A DNA stretch of 64,000 nt from Ischnura elegans (lineage: Eukaryota > Arthropoda > Insecta > Odonata > Coenagrionidae), in the NCBI RefSeq assembly GCF_921293095.1, contig NC_060258.1:7578607-7642606 (forward strand). Reading direction: 5' to 3'. Under the pieces are notes generated by a model that saw only the letters and a program-made list of their open reading frames with translations, was not told the DNA's origin and did not search any database. Made by a program: the position numbers and the translations under genes. Position 1 is the first letter of the stretch; every line of letters starts with the position of its first letter. Of the stretch, positions 39,601 through 50,532 are shown in pieces.

Positions 39601-40740
39601 TATTTTCTGAAGGGACAGCTATTATGTTATGGGAATTCTAAAATTAAGCGAGGAAGAGCTGTTTTGCCTACGGTCTTGAGGCCTATGATTTTTCAATATT
39701 TTCACTGCTCTAGTATGTCTGCTCACTTGGGCATGGCTAAAACTTATGATAAGATTAGCAGACACTTTTGGTGGAAGGATATGAAAAAAGAGGTTTATGA
39801 CATGGTCAGAAAATGCCATCTGTGTCAAACTTGTAAACCCAGAAATGCTCCACCTCCTGGCATGCTATCGTCGCACAATCCTTCTGATGTTTGGGAAAGA
39901 CTTTATATTGACTTTGTGGGTCCTTTACCTCTTACTAAAGGTGGACACCAATATGTACTTTCTCTTATTGATGGATTTTCTAAGTTTTGTTTTCTTGAGC
40001 CAGTTCGCAAGGCTACGGCCGGTTCGGTTGTTTCAATACTCACTCAAAGAGTGTTTCCAAAATTCGGTTTTCCAAAATATTTGGTTTCTGATAATGCACA
40101 AGTTTTCAAATCTCATGCCGTTAAGGAGATGTGTTTGCAACTGGGGGTTAAGCAAATTTTTGTTTCTCCATACTATCCCTGTTCTAATCAGGTAGAGAGA
40201 TTGCATAGAAATCTAAAATCTGCACTTGCTATTTTGTGCAATAATGCTCACCATATGTGGGACTCTATGCTTGCTGACTTAAATTTTGCCTTGAACACTG
40301 CCTCTCATGAGAGCAGTGGTTATTCTCCTGCCAAAATAATTTTCGGCAGAGAACTTAAGCATCCTTTAATTAATCAGTGGGACATTCCAAAATCTTTATT
40401 CGAGAATGATCTCAGCGATAATGACAGACAAGAATGCCTGAATCATGTTATTGCTAATTTAAAAAAGGCCAGAAACAGGTATAAAGAATCCTATAATAAA
40501 TCTCACTCCCAAATCACTTTCTGTGTGGGAGATCTTGTTCTCTGCAAAAACCATCCTGTCAGTTCTAAAGGTGAACAGAAAATGGCAAAACTGGAACCTC
40601 TGTGGAAAGGACCTTTCGTCCTTAAAAAGTATCTCTCTCCTGTAACAGTTATTCTGGAAGTTTCTCCTGGGAAAGAGAAAATTTGTCATGTTTCTCATTT
40701 AAAGGCATATCATGGTGGCATTGCTAATTCCAGTAATTAA
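36679..40740 (+). CDS. gag-pol polyprotein of Ty3/gypsy element (1353 aa)
   Basis: One uninterrupted frame encodes capsid-like gag (to about residue 270), a CCHC zinc knuckle (CSYCHKPGHKVNEC, about 276-289), an aspartic protease (ALIDTGCS, Asp near 327), reverse transcriptase (VDYRKLN, LDLNSAFHQIP, catalytic YIDD near 645), RNase H (FVDASN near 793; YTDNGAL near 860), the HHCC integrase zinc domain (H...H...CHLC, 1010-1050) and DDE integrase (Asp in YIDFVGP near 1077, Asp in SDNAQ near 1137, Glu in QVERLHR near 1172). No frameshift separates gag and pol, unlike many relatives. All catalytic residues I can check are present, so the copy could be active. Confidence 0.95.
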   Translation: MPGGIDNPYEKTYLTTGEDRKARGTANVSVGSEVSNNERESSLEVVPPRPTHEESCDVHVSHEMSASQTLPVSEGLVIVKQLLSDFPPFEVSNSENWFNFMLKVNEIVSLSLVPLSTLLYLVVSKLPASSRHFWLSMLNLNLAWSQITEKVWARIVSDREFDRLITTKVKRFQFPRETPHDFVCSVRNATQVLGLQYSESSIVRLIIQGLNPLTKSAIMFSNQPNTFVELDSVITQASKHLMDCAEYSNTFHRISRNPSSVASSSAPREVYFPINCSYCHKPGHKVNECRKRRRFTQPAVSLMSVRDKCSTRLPILSINLHSMPCQALIDTGCSVSLCDEDFFASLKCCRRKIIRQSVDVDLITVSGQPFHINSSVSLKVQIGKFSWNHVFYLAKIPFPVLLGVDFICNSKMIIRPANVSFEIAPNSLFSFTDNCEAFKSAPVSNSSESHVLSSTEITLCDKLKGLLSKYPDVISQELGVTSVMTYEIELLDSTPIRSHPYSLSPPKANLMKKHIQSLLDKKVIEVSNSNWCSPAFLVPKKDGSERLVVDYRKLNKVVKSDGYPTPSVEHAFQYLADAKYFTVLDLNSAFHQIPLSENSKKLTAFVTPFGVYQYNRLPFGFVNSPQIFTRLINEVLGDLKYSCVYPYIDDLCIYSKSAEDHVSHVNAVLNKLRSAGLTVCEDKVKLGVESLTFLGHLITNGTLQVDPERVRPIEQFPVPRNVKEVARFIGLCGFYCKFIPRYSEISMPLNRLKRKNVPFQWTAVENEAFCQLKKALTNPPVLSFPRFDEEFHLFVDASNLAVGAVLNHKVNGDFVPVAFASKALLEHERKFSSYELECHAIHFGIQKFSVYLQVKPFHLYTDNGALTWLFSHPKQLGKLGRMVLKLSSYKFTVHHVRGASNSVADCLSRIEPSSSTNSHLDVESNTHKESAVPYSCVLHKLPLSFVDIRKHQETDLVLKDIFNQINNNSLNDKNYFLKGQLLCYGNSKIKRGRAVLPTVLRPMIFQYFHCSSMSAHLGMAKTYDKISRHFWWKDMKKEVYDMVRKCHLCQTCKPRNAPPPGMLSSHNPSDVWERLYIDFVGPLPLTKGGHQYVLSLIDGFSKFCFLEPVRKATAGSVVSILTQRVFPKFGFPKYLVSDNAQVFKSHAVKEMCLQLGVKQIFVSPYYPCSNQVERLHRNLKSALAILCNNAHHMWDSMLADLNFALNTASHESSGYSPAKIIFGRELKHPLINQWDIPKSLFENDLSDNDRQECLNHVIANLKKARNRYKESYNKSHSQITFCVGDLVLCKNHPVSSKGEQKMAKLEPLWKGPFVLKKYLSPVTVILEVSPGKEKICHVSHLKAYHGGIANSSN

Positions 40741-42660
40741 AAGGAGAGAAATATCATTGATATTTTTTTATTCTTTTTTTTTCAATGAATGCTAATGTTT
40801 GCTCTCTCAAATACTATTTGATGCTTGATTTCGGTGTTGTATTTCTATTGATTTCTAATAATATTGTTTTGAATAATGAATAATAAGTCTATTTCTATGC
40901 TTGTAATTGAAATTGTTCTGAAATATTGTATTGTACTTGCTTATTCTCATCTGCTTAATTCACTCATGTAATTTAGTGTTGGTCTACTGTGATTGTGAGA
41001 TGGGGTAAGGTGGAGGAATTATGGGTGCTTGGAGGGAGAGGACGGGAGATTAACTTGGGGGGAAATCCCCGAGATGGCTCGTTTCCAGATAAGCTGTGGA
41101 GGTGGCCCCAGTTATTAAGATTCAATTGTGTTTTGTGTCACCTTTCCTCCACCAAGACTTTATGGACATTCTCACAATTCTGGACAGTGATAAGTGTCGT
41201 GATTTTGCAGTGTTCAATATTCTATCGATGGCTGAGTGATTGAATTGATCAGCTGATCTTAAGACTGCCTACTGTGTTTTAGTGTGGATTTGGCGTTGAG
41301 TTGCGACCTTCATCGCCCGACAAGTATGAACTTTCATCTTGTCGCAACCAGCATGTAGCTCTCATTTCTATTGTCAATTGAAGAGTGAAATTTAGAGTGA
41401 TTTCTTTTGTTGATGCAATATGCAGTTCTCATTTTGTTAGCATCGCCTATGATTCTTTTTTGACTTGTTTAATTAATACTGAGAGATATATATACACATC
41501 TTGATTAAATTTAGTCAGTACTTGTTCAATAGCTGACATGAATACCATATGCCTTATAAATTGTTAATAATTATTGGAAAATCGAGGAATTTAGTGCAAT
41601 CTATTTGTCATTTACGTAATCTTGTTGAATTTTGGAGGATTCTTTATTGATAATTAATTATGGACTGATAATATTTACAAACATGGAGGGTTTAAATGGG
41701 AGAAATACTAATGCCAATGTATATTAATTAAGTGAGACACATATTATGCTGAATATTTTTGCTGGTATTTTGATAACTATTAATTATTTAGTGAATAACC
41801 GTATTTTTGAATAAACTTGTACTTAATGATTATATAATATGGGGTATATATTTTGTTGGTCGACCCTAACTTTCTCTTGGGTTGCAATATGAATTTTGGG
41901 TAGAAGTTAAAACCCATTTTTGTCAATCGTTGATTTTTGATAAGGTGGTTGAACCCAACTAATGGGACAACCCAGGGTTCTGATGAACCCAACTGCTTCA
42001 CCAACCCAATCTTGCCCATTTACTAAGTGGTTGGTTATTGTATTGCTTTACTTGGTTTTAAAAAAAAACCACAAAATATCTCTGATGGGAAAAGGAACAT
42101 TTGAGTTTGGTAAAGATATCCTGGTGTTATACCAATAAAAATCTTCCCAGTTCCTTCTGGTCGCTGATGATAATTATTTGTAATTTTGATTCACTGTACA
42201 CCGAAACAAGCATCACATTATGACATATTGATTATTAATTTCATTTTCTTGCTATGTAATACTAAATAATCTACTCTATATCAATTCAGCAATATTTCTT
42301 GTCTCACTCTTGTAATTATGTCATGTTACTCACTTAAGAATTCTGTTGAATTCCAAACATCACTTCTGAGGTTATTATTTACAGAGTGATAAAAATGTAT
42401 GTTCTTGTCAAAACTATTTTTGAGTGATATTTCTTGAATACTATTGTCTCAATCAATAAACTTTTTATATTCAGTTCAATTCTAACCACTGAATAATGGT
42501 TTTTGTGAAATTCATGGGGGTTAAACAGTGGGGGTTCATCCAGTGAAAACCAGTGGACCTGTGATGCCTCGATAAGTTTTCTAGGCATTAATCAGTTCTT
42601 GGTGGACGTGTCTTGGTCCCCAAGTTCAAGCAATTTTTGTGGTCATTTTCCCACAGAGGA
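40741..42660 (+). other. gypsy 3' region without env
   Basis: About 1.9 kb between gag-pol and the 3' LTR. No frame longer than about 85 aa and no envelope-like signal or membrane segments. A purine-rich AAAAGGAGAGAAA lies just after the pol stop; the sequence immediately before the 3' LTR (ACAGAGGA) is a short candidate polypurine tract. Confidence 0.7.
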
Positions 42661-43662
42661 TGTGGCATTTTTTAAGTGTTGCCCCCCCCCAAAAATTTCT
42701 GGTACCCCTCCCCCCCCCAGAAATTCCTCGAACTTCCTCCGAACTTATCCGCAGAACTTCTCCCGCCAAGAACTTTTCGCGCTAAGGTTTTTTCGCGCAA
42801 AGGATTTTTTGCGCAAAGGGTCCCTGTAGCAAAGTGCCCTGTCTCGCAAAATCCTGTCTCTGGAAAATCCTGTCTCTGGAAACAGTCTCTGAAACAGCCT
42901 CCGAAGCAGCCTCCGAACCAGCCTCCAAACCAGCCTACCTGCAATGCAAGACTTATATAGGACTACTGCGGAGAAATACTTCTCCTTGGCAAGCAAGGGG
43001 AAATCGGTGCTAAGGCCTTAGTATTGCACTTGGAGTGAGAAGTTTTACCATTGTCCTATCACAAACTCTCTCTCCCTCCAACACCTCACCCCAGTATCTC
43101 CTTCCCCTCAATGTGTTCCAATGAACGATTCCTCTGATGTCTCCAACCCAGAAGTTGAGGGGAAAATTCTGGGTGCTGGCTGTTGTCTCAAAACCAGTGA
43201 ATGGTGTTTTGTGGAGCGGCCGTTTCTGCAGGGGCAGTGACGCATCAGTGGGCGGTTGTTGAATTCGCCTGGCTACCCCTCCACTCCCTGGAAGAAGCCC
43301 TCCCCTCAAAAGCTGTCTCGCCTTGCATAGGCAAGCCTCTTTCTGGTCGAGACCTGCTGGGAGTCACATGTCTTGTGAGCCATGAGATTTTTAGAGCAAT
43401 TTTCTGCTGGTAATGTTTCCTTTGGGATCATGAATTTACTATCATTGTTTTCTGTAATACTTCTGATTTTTTGAATACTCTACTTTGAATAGATATCGTA
43501 CGGTAATAACTCGTAAATTATTTTTGGCTACCTTTTTCTTGTGAGCTGTTTTTCTTGTTTGTGGAGTCTTTTCCCTGATCCAGCATGTGACCGACGGTTG
43601 GAGTATTTCCCCTGTCTGGACTTACGTGAAAAATCAACCAGATTTTACGACGTAACGTAACA
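42661..43662 (+). repeat. 3' LTR of gypsy element
   Basis: 1002 bp, identical to the 5' LTR except for one additional C in a C run and one substitution in the minisatellite, as far as I can see. Confidence 0.95.
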
Positions 43663-43667
43663 GTAAC

Positions 43668-43718
43668 ATGGGCATAAGTCAAACTCTCAATTGGGTCCCC
43701 ATCCTCACCTAAAGGAGG
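43668..43718 (-). pseudogene. zinc-finger gene exon B, 5' piece (split by gypsy element)
   Basis: After the acceptor GATTACTTACAG (exon from 43718) the frame reads PPLGEDGDPIESLTYAH in phase 0 until the CATGG target duplication. Its 3' piece is at 35270-35295. Homologous to exon A in length and sequence. Confidence 0.6.
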
Positions 43719-45282
43719 CTGTAAGTAATCATCAAGATATGAATCATGTGTGAAAAGGAATTCAGGGCCTTTTTTTGGAAATGATTGTCTAAAAATAATT
43801 TATAAACCACATTACATTGAAATTTGGTATTCCTCACAAATATTTTCCTTCGAAAATTTATTTTTTTCTACACTGAGAGGAAAAATATTTTATGCTAAAA
43901 AAATGTTTTCCCACTTCTTTTACCATGATTGCAATCCTTGATTTATGTTACGCCTTCATTGTAATGTTATCTTAATTAGTTAACTCTGCAATTGACGTCA
44001 CTTTATTCATGCGATGCCAGACACGATTTAAGGTTTCTTTGGTGAGGAAACATCAAAAATAGTGTAATTGAAACTAGGCATCTATGAGAAAAATTATTTT
44101 GCTGCTGAAAAATATTTCCACTCACCAAACCAGTAAATTTTTATGTGAAATTCATGGAAATAATGATGAACAGCAGGCATTTTTTAAATTTTGTACAATG
44201 AAAAGTAGAAACAAATTATGAAAAAAGAGTCCTGCATGCAAATCTAGGACCTCTAGATAGTAGCCCAACATCACTAACACTAGGCTACCGCTGCTATTTG
44301 AAGAGTGACCATTTCTATGGGAATAAAATGGGACCTGTGAATGTTTCACTGCATTCCATTTTTAAAATAATTGGTTATATAAAACAATATTGGAGGAGAT
44401 TTGTGGACGGCTCCCGATAAACTTGTTTGATTGAAATGTTTAGATTGTTACAGTTTGATTGAATGTGAGCCATGGTTTTCTTAATGAGATTCTTCAGTAC
44501 TAGGATTTCATTTCGTAAAATAAACATCTTCATGAGATATGTTTCATCAGTACCTGAATTTAACATACTGACATATAAGGCAAGTCAATTACTACACCTA
44601 AATACAACATAAATAGTAATAAAGAGCTGCTTTTGAGATAATAATACTTGTGTCAGTTCTTTGTAACTTTCAATTGAATGGGTTACACTGCCTGTAAATA
44701 CTCGTGCATCAGAGTAGCAAAGAGAAAAGGAATATTGAAGAAGGGTTAGTGTACTTTCAATCTTTCAATAAACAGCACCACTGGGGATCCTCATTCCTAC
44801 ATTGCAGGAGTACAGCTCTTTTTTATTCACCACAGGGAAGAGTTAAGTTCGGTCACTTGTAAAGCTAGAGCTAGAGCTTTAACGCTAACCATGTGCCAGT
44901 TACTAACAAGCAACTATGTGAGGTTTTTGACACCTAAATAATGGAGAGGTTCTGAAAATCACAGGTATTTTATGCCATTGCATGAATAACAGCAGCCACA
45001 TGGAACACGTGGGGCCACAGAGTTGCTCCACATCCCCACTGCAGGACTAACAAGGTTAAGTTTATCGGTACTAGGATTAAATATAGTATTATATAAGGCA
45101 AGAAAACTACTACAAAAATGATCATCATAAAAAGGAAAAAAAACTGCAAACACTAAGAATGGGTTACCTTTTAAGCTGTGTAGAAAGCAAAATGTCCTAT
45201 GATTAACAGTGACAAACGTTTAGATTTTTACCTATCTCATTCATGAAATAATTACATTCCATTACAAGGATTCCGTACATAC
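43719..45282. other. intron of the zinc-finger gene
   Basis: No supported gene or repeat. Short frames lack domain content. Confidence 0.5.
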
Positions 45283-45408
45283 CTGGGCATTATCCTCCCG
45301 ATATGGTTCCTTCTTTGCCCCCATCAGCAGCACATCCAGGACACCCACGATGGCTCTCCTGCCCTGAGCTTCCCCTTTTTCGCCTTGGGAAGCAGTTAAA
45401 TTATTGGG
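45283..45408 (-). CDS. zinc-finger gene internal exon (42 codons)
   Basis: Minus strand: acceptor GGATTATTTTGCAG, exon 126 nt in phase 0, donor GCCCAG/GTATGT. It encodes 42 residues including GRRAIVGVLDVLLMGAKKEP, an amphipathic stretch, between polar ends. GC content and codon use stand out from the AT-rich surroundings. It lies between the ZAD exons and exons A/B and its phases fit both. No domain recognised; it is a linker between the ZAD and the fingers. Confidence 0.7.
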
Positions 45409-48400
45409 CTGCAAAATAATCCCCAATCATCATCATTAATGATTGACATACATAAACAGAATATTTTCAGGATTAGTCAAATGAATAAAATAAATGTTAG
45501 TTTCAAATGGATTTGTTCTTCATGATATCCTGGAAGCTGCCTCAAGGTAATTAATATCAGGAATTGATAATGTTTATAATTATGTTTTTAAAATACCACT
45601 TTACTATACTCCTAATACTTCTTATTTTCATTGCAAAATCCCTGAAAAGTCCACCTGATTATTCTCAGGAGATATTATTCTCAATATATAATCTTATATG
45701 TAACAGAAACTTATTTTATGGGAACCCTTTGCATGAGAATCCAGAGCCCATAGGTAATGACATTCATTCATGGAAAATAAAAAGGGGCAGTAACAGAAAA
45801 TAAATTTAGTTTATTTTGGTTTATAATTTGGTTAAGAGACATTTTGACAAATAAAAACTTACTCAGACAACATATAACTGAAGGCCACTCTGAGTTAACA
45901 AAAAAGAGAATACTTTAGAGTAACTCCTTATAGGACAAAATTTGCATAACTTCAATGGGGAAATATGAAGGATTTTTCTCTGAATGTAAAATTGAGAAGC
46001 GGTGTTTTCTTGAGGTGTTTCTACGTACAGAGACTTGATAAAATTTCTATAATGTATATTTCTGCACAACGTCTTTAGTTAGCCCCGAAATAACTGAATC
46101 CTTTACAACTTATTTCCTCAAAAGATTTAGACTGTGCTTTCAAGCGCATAGAATTGTTACAGGAGTAAATGCACTTACTTCATTGGACTTGAAAGTGATG
46201 CCATAGACCCATTGGCAATTGATGACTTGTCAGTCAAAACTCTTTCCTTGTTAAGCACAGTTTTGCTTTTGAACATACAAAGGAGCCTTGTAGTTTTGTA
46301 TGTTCAAACAGCATAATTACATTATTTTATGTTTGTTTCAGTTTAGTTGAACTAATTACAATATGGTTTGGTAAACCTATCTTTTTCAGATCAATTATTA
46401 CAATTTTTTATGCTCACATTTAAATACTTTTCTCTAAATAATTTCTTTGGTAGATTTTATGCTGTATCTAAATGTTGGTTTCATCATAATCAAAAGTGTA
46501 GTTCTTACTTAGGTACCTTAAGACAACCTAAAAAATTTATAAATCTACAGTTTTTGGTCATTGCACTTTTTATTTTAAAATCTGTTTTATTTTCCCTACC
46601 AAAATTTTTACTAATTGACCCCCCCCCCCCCCCCCCAAAAAATAAACAAGTTCAACTTTTATGCCTAAACTATTCCATAAAACACGATATTTTTTCAAAT
46701 AACCCTGAAATTATTATACTTAAAACAGACAAATAGCACAGAAATCACATGCAAACACAAATATGAATATTCAAGTAAAGAATTACACAAATATAGAAAA
46801 ATTGTAGTGACATTTTTAAACATAAGAACCTGACGACAGCACTTTGAAGGTGAAATGCTCATATGAAAAAAAACTTCTCAAGGAAAAGAAAATTGATTTT
46901 AAAACACTATTCACTCCTTCCAAGAACAATGACACTCCACCTAAACAATGCTTTGGTTGAAGACTGCTGTTGATAGTTGCCAACCAAAAATATTTACTAC
47001 ACACACATGGGCAATCAATTTTAAATAAAAAATGGGATACTCCGAGTAAACCTGATATGACCATGAATTCTCTCTAAAGGCCACTTTACAGGGTGAAAGA
47101 TCATATGAACGATCATGCCATCATTCAAGGAATCATGCAAAAAATAGAACATGTTCCGATTTTGACTGAATGATCATGCGCATGACGGTTCTTTGGCAAA
47201 TTTTTCCATAATACAGGACCTTTATACTGAGTGACTGCTGTATGAACTTTTAAAACTTGTTTCTTCAACAACATTGTTCTAGAGTACAAATTCATTTCAC
47301 AAAGTAAATAAGCACGTAAATTCACTGGCCGTACTGACAGTACTGCCAAACTGTTCCGAAATCAATAAAGTAGATTCCTTCATCAAAGAAAACGAAAGGC
47401 AATAATTGCGATTTCTTAACAACTGTTAGTGTATTCATAATAAACATACTATTTGGTTTTAGAAATACCGGTTTAGACAAATGGCCATGGTCAATATTAA
47501 CCTCATTTGAAAAAGGCCAGATTGGCACCCATGTGATGCCACTCCGGGTGACGTCACAGGGACCTAGATTCTATATGAGTAGATAGGAGTTATACATTGT
47601 CTGAGATTACCAATGCATGCATGAGGCAAAGAGCTCAGGGAAACAGGTCTTAATAATCTCCTATTAAAACTGGCTAAGGTCGGAAAGTTTTCTTCATTTG
47701 ATAAGGTATTAATAATCCTTATTTAATCCAAGCGCTACCAGCTAGCTGGGTACTCCGCTACCTGCTAACAGCCTGCATTGTATCAGTGCTCAAAGCCTCG
47801 CCCCAAGGTCACCTCACTTGCGGCAGCGGGAACCAGAACGATGCCACACTGAGTTTTCCCAGCATTCCTACTTAGCCGTCGCGTTTTTGCGCGCTTCAAA
47901 TTTTTCACTATTGATTTAATCGCGAAAAATAGATATCATCATTTAAAAATCTAAAAGCACGAAATACGTACTCCAGGAGTAATAATCCTTCGATTTAGGC
48001 AATAAAAAAATAATAGAAAACCACCCTATTGGCAGTATGTTACAGTAACCAATGATGTCATTCAATTAATGACATTTCCTACTCTGGACTCTTCTGCATG
48101 CCGAGAGCAGCAGTAGTGGCAGTAAGCAGACAACTGGCGGTAAAATTTTAATTTGGTGGTGTGTTTTTATGTAGCCATTGGGTGTGCGATAAGATGCAAG
48201 TTATATTAAATGCCTGAGTTATCTCTTCACTTCTACTAACACATAAGTGGAAAGGGTGCGAGTTATAATAAATGCCCAAGTCATGTCTTCACTTCCACTA
48301 ACAAATAAGTGACACAAAGGGAGGAAAATGTCCTACCTATAGTTTATATTGCGTTTGCCACTACCTACGTTATGCTCACACATTAAACGGTATGGTTGAA

Positions 48401-49554
48401 CAAAAAAGTTTAACTATCAATACATTGCAATGATGAAAGAAATCAAGAAAATTTATGCATGCACTTATGTAACATATACATGGGTGGCAAATGTAATTTT
48501 AATACCAGTTCCTTGCATTAAAACATACAGGTACATATTAATTCTCATCTACCACTGAATTGCTAGACATTATTCAAGACACCATGGGTAAATCACACAA
48601 AGTTAGCAAACCAAATATTTCATACAGATAGTCAGAAATTAATTCACACGCAACATATATATTTAAGAGGAAATAAGAGTTATTTTTCTCAGTTTACGCG
48701 AGTATTCTGAATTATGCCCATTATATTTCATTTACTTGCATGCCATGTGTTATCAAAGAAAGCAATTGCTGTGTTTAAAAAAAAATGAACAATGGCTTCC
48801 ATCAGTTTACTCCTGCTGCTCTTGCCCTCTGCAAGAGGCTTTTCTCAAGAGCATTACACCTTATTCTCAGGGGAATTTTTTAAGAATTTTTGGTAAGCAC
48901 CACTCCAACTAGAGTCACGATTTACCTTCATTTTAACACTTATTCACAAAAATCATATTTCATTAGGTTTTAAGAGATTGCTTGTAATATTGAAAGACCA
49001 AAATTCTCTTTTTTTAAGTGAAGACATCACAGTTATGTATCATTTCCTCTGTTAATAGAAAATATCCAGAAACAATTGAGTACATGTTGACTTTGATTGG
49101 ACCAATAATTGAAAGAGAATATGGTAAAGGGGCTTAATTTACCATCATCCCCAAGAAAATTATCTTTGCCGGTTATAAAACACTTTATGAACAATTCCAG
49201 CTATTAAAAAGTAGATATTTGACCATTTCAGTCATTCAAAGTAGATATTACATAGGCCATTTGGCAGTACAAGGACTATCACCCGCAAAAATGCAATTCT
49301 CATCGAATGACATACTCACAAAACCGGACATCTTCTGAAAGTGTTCACAATAGGTGTATTGGCAATTATTTGTTCTACCTCTGGTTAAGCGACAATTTGC
49401 TGTAGCGAGTGTTTATTTGAACATCCCAGGGTCTCGTGTTATTGACGTTGCTCTCAAATAATTAAACCTCCTCTTTTATCTGAGACCACTCAGGCTTACC
49501 ACAAGCTTGTACTGATAGGTTTTTGTGTATTATGTGGACTAAACCAATCCATAA
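45409..49554. other. intron of the zinc-finger gene, unassigned repeats
   Basis: Mostly AT-rich with no supported gene. There is a C homopolymer of about 16 near 46621-46636, a likely assembly-sensitive site. A GC-richer stretch near 47720-47900 (AGCTAGCTGGGTACTCCGC, CACCTCACTTGCGGCAGCGG) looks like a dispersed repeat, but I cannot name it. Confidence 0.45.
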
Positions 49555-49556
49555 TA

Positions 49557-50270
49557 GGGTCATTCCATTTCTAATCAACCAGGCCATGACACCCACCGAC
49601 TCGGATTTCCATGAAATTTGCCATGGTCATACATCCTGGTATAACTAGATATTGTGTACAATTTTAGCCACCAACTGTCAATTGTTAATGAAATATGAGC
49701 AATTGAAATTTGGGCGTGACCCCTAAAGTGCCGCCACGTGCAACGCATGGTGATTTATATTTTCATCCATAACTCCATTCGTATGAGATGAAAAGCCATG
49801 ATTTTTTTTCTAGAGCTTAGTGGTCCATAATGATCCTAAGATTATCATTAAATAATCACTGCATGAAGTAATTCAGCTGCAAAAAAATAAAGTTCACAAA
49901 AAAATCTCGCTTGTACCATTTTTCATTGTCAGCATCCAACAGGGAGAGGCCATGCGAAAACAGACTCCTGGTTCAGTTTAAAGTAATCATTAATGTATGA
50001 GCAAAGATCCTGATGAAAAAAAATCGTGAGTCCGACATTCCTTTTAGTAAAAAAAAATACTCATTCATGGTCACGGGAAAAAAATGGCTCTTTTTCAAGG
50101 CACATAGAAAAGACACAATTTAGAGGAGATATAAGCTTATACTCATGATTAAACAATATTGGAGCATGCATTATCTCACTATAGCGTATCTTACTGGCTC
50201 TTAGCGTAGGAAACACATAAGCAATCATGTGAATGTACTTCCCAAGGTACTGCTAATTTCGTGCTTTCAG
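49557..50270 (+). repeat. left long terminal inverted repeat of the 3.9-kb transposon
   Basis: Matches the reverse complement of 52702-53419 through nearly its whole length; the shared inner limit is near GTACTGCTAATTTCGTGCT. Confidence 0.85.
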
Positions 50271-50532
50271 GACTATTCCTACCAAGCTATCTCTTCCATG
50301 GAAAATGGGTAACTGAATAGTATGGTATAAAATGTAAAGGCAGAAGAGAGCCATCAGAAAGTTTTCTCCAATTTTAGTCCAAGTGAAGTTAATTCATTTC
50401 TCATTCATATGGTGATGCCTTAGTGATATCCGGTTGAATTTCAGACTAAGTAGCTCATGTTAGTGTGACTGATAGCCAGGCTTACATTGTAACATCTCTT
50501 ATTCGTATTGAGGTCTGTCTTGCCATGTAGCA

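Larger units (their letters stand above)
35296..43662 (+). mobile_element. Ty3/gypsy LTR retrotransposon, complete, 8.4 kb
   Basis: Two near-identical LTRs of about 1.0 kb (TG...CA ends) flank a primer-binding site, an intact gag-pol frame and a 1.9-kb 3' region. The likely target duplication is CATGG (35291-35295 and 43667-43671), with four additional bases (GTAA) between the 3' LTR and the right copy. It is inserted in exon B of the minus-strand zinc-finger gene, in opposite orientation. Only two differences were seen between LTRs, so insertion is recent. Confidence 0.95.

Noticed and set aside
40741..42660. Envelope gene of the gypsy element
   Set aside because: No long frame, signal peptide or membrane helix in this stretch.
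46177..46245. Possible additional minus-strand exon ending in a GTAAGT donor
   Set aside because: The acceptor is weak and the phases do not fit the flanking exons.
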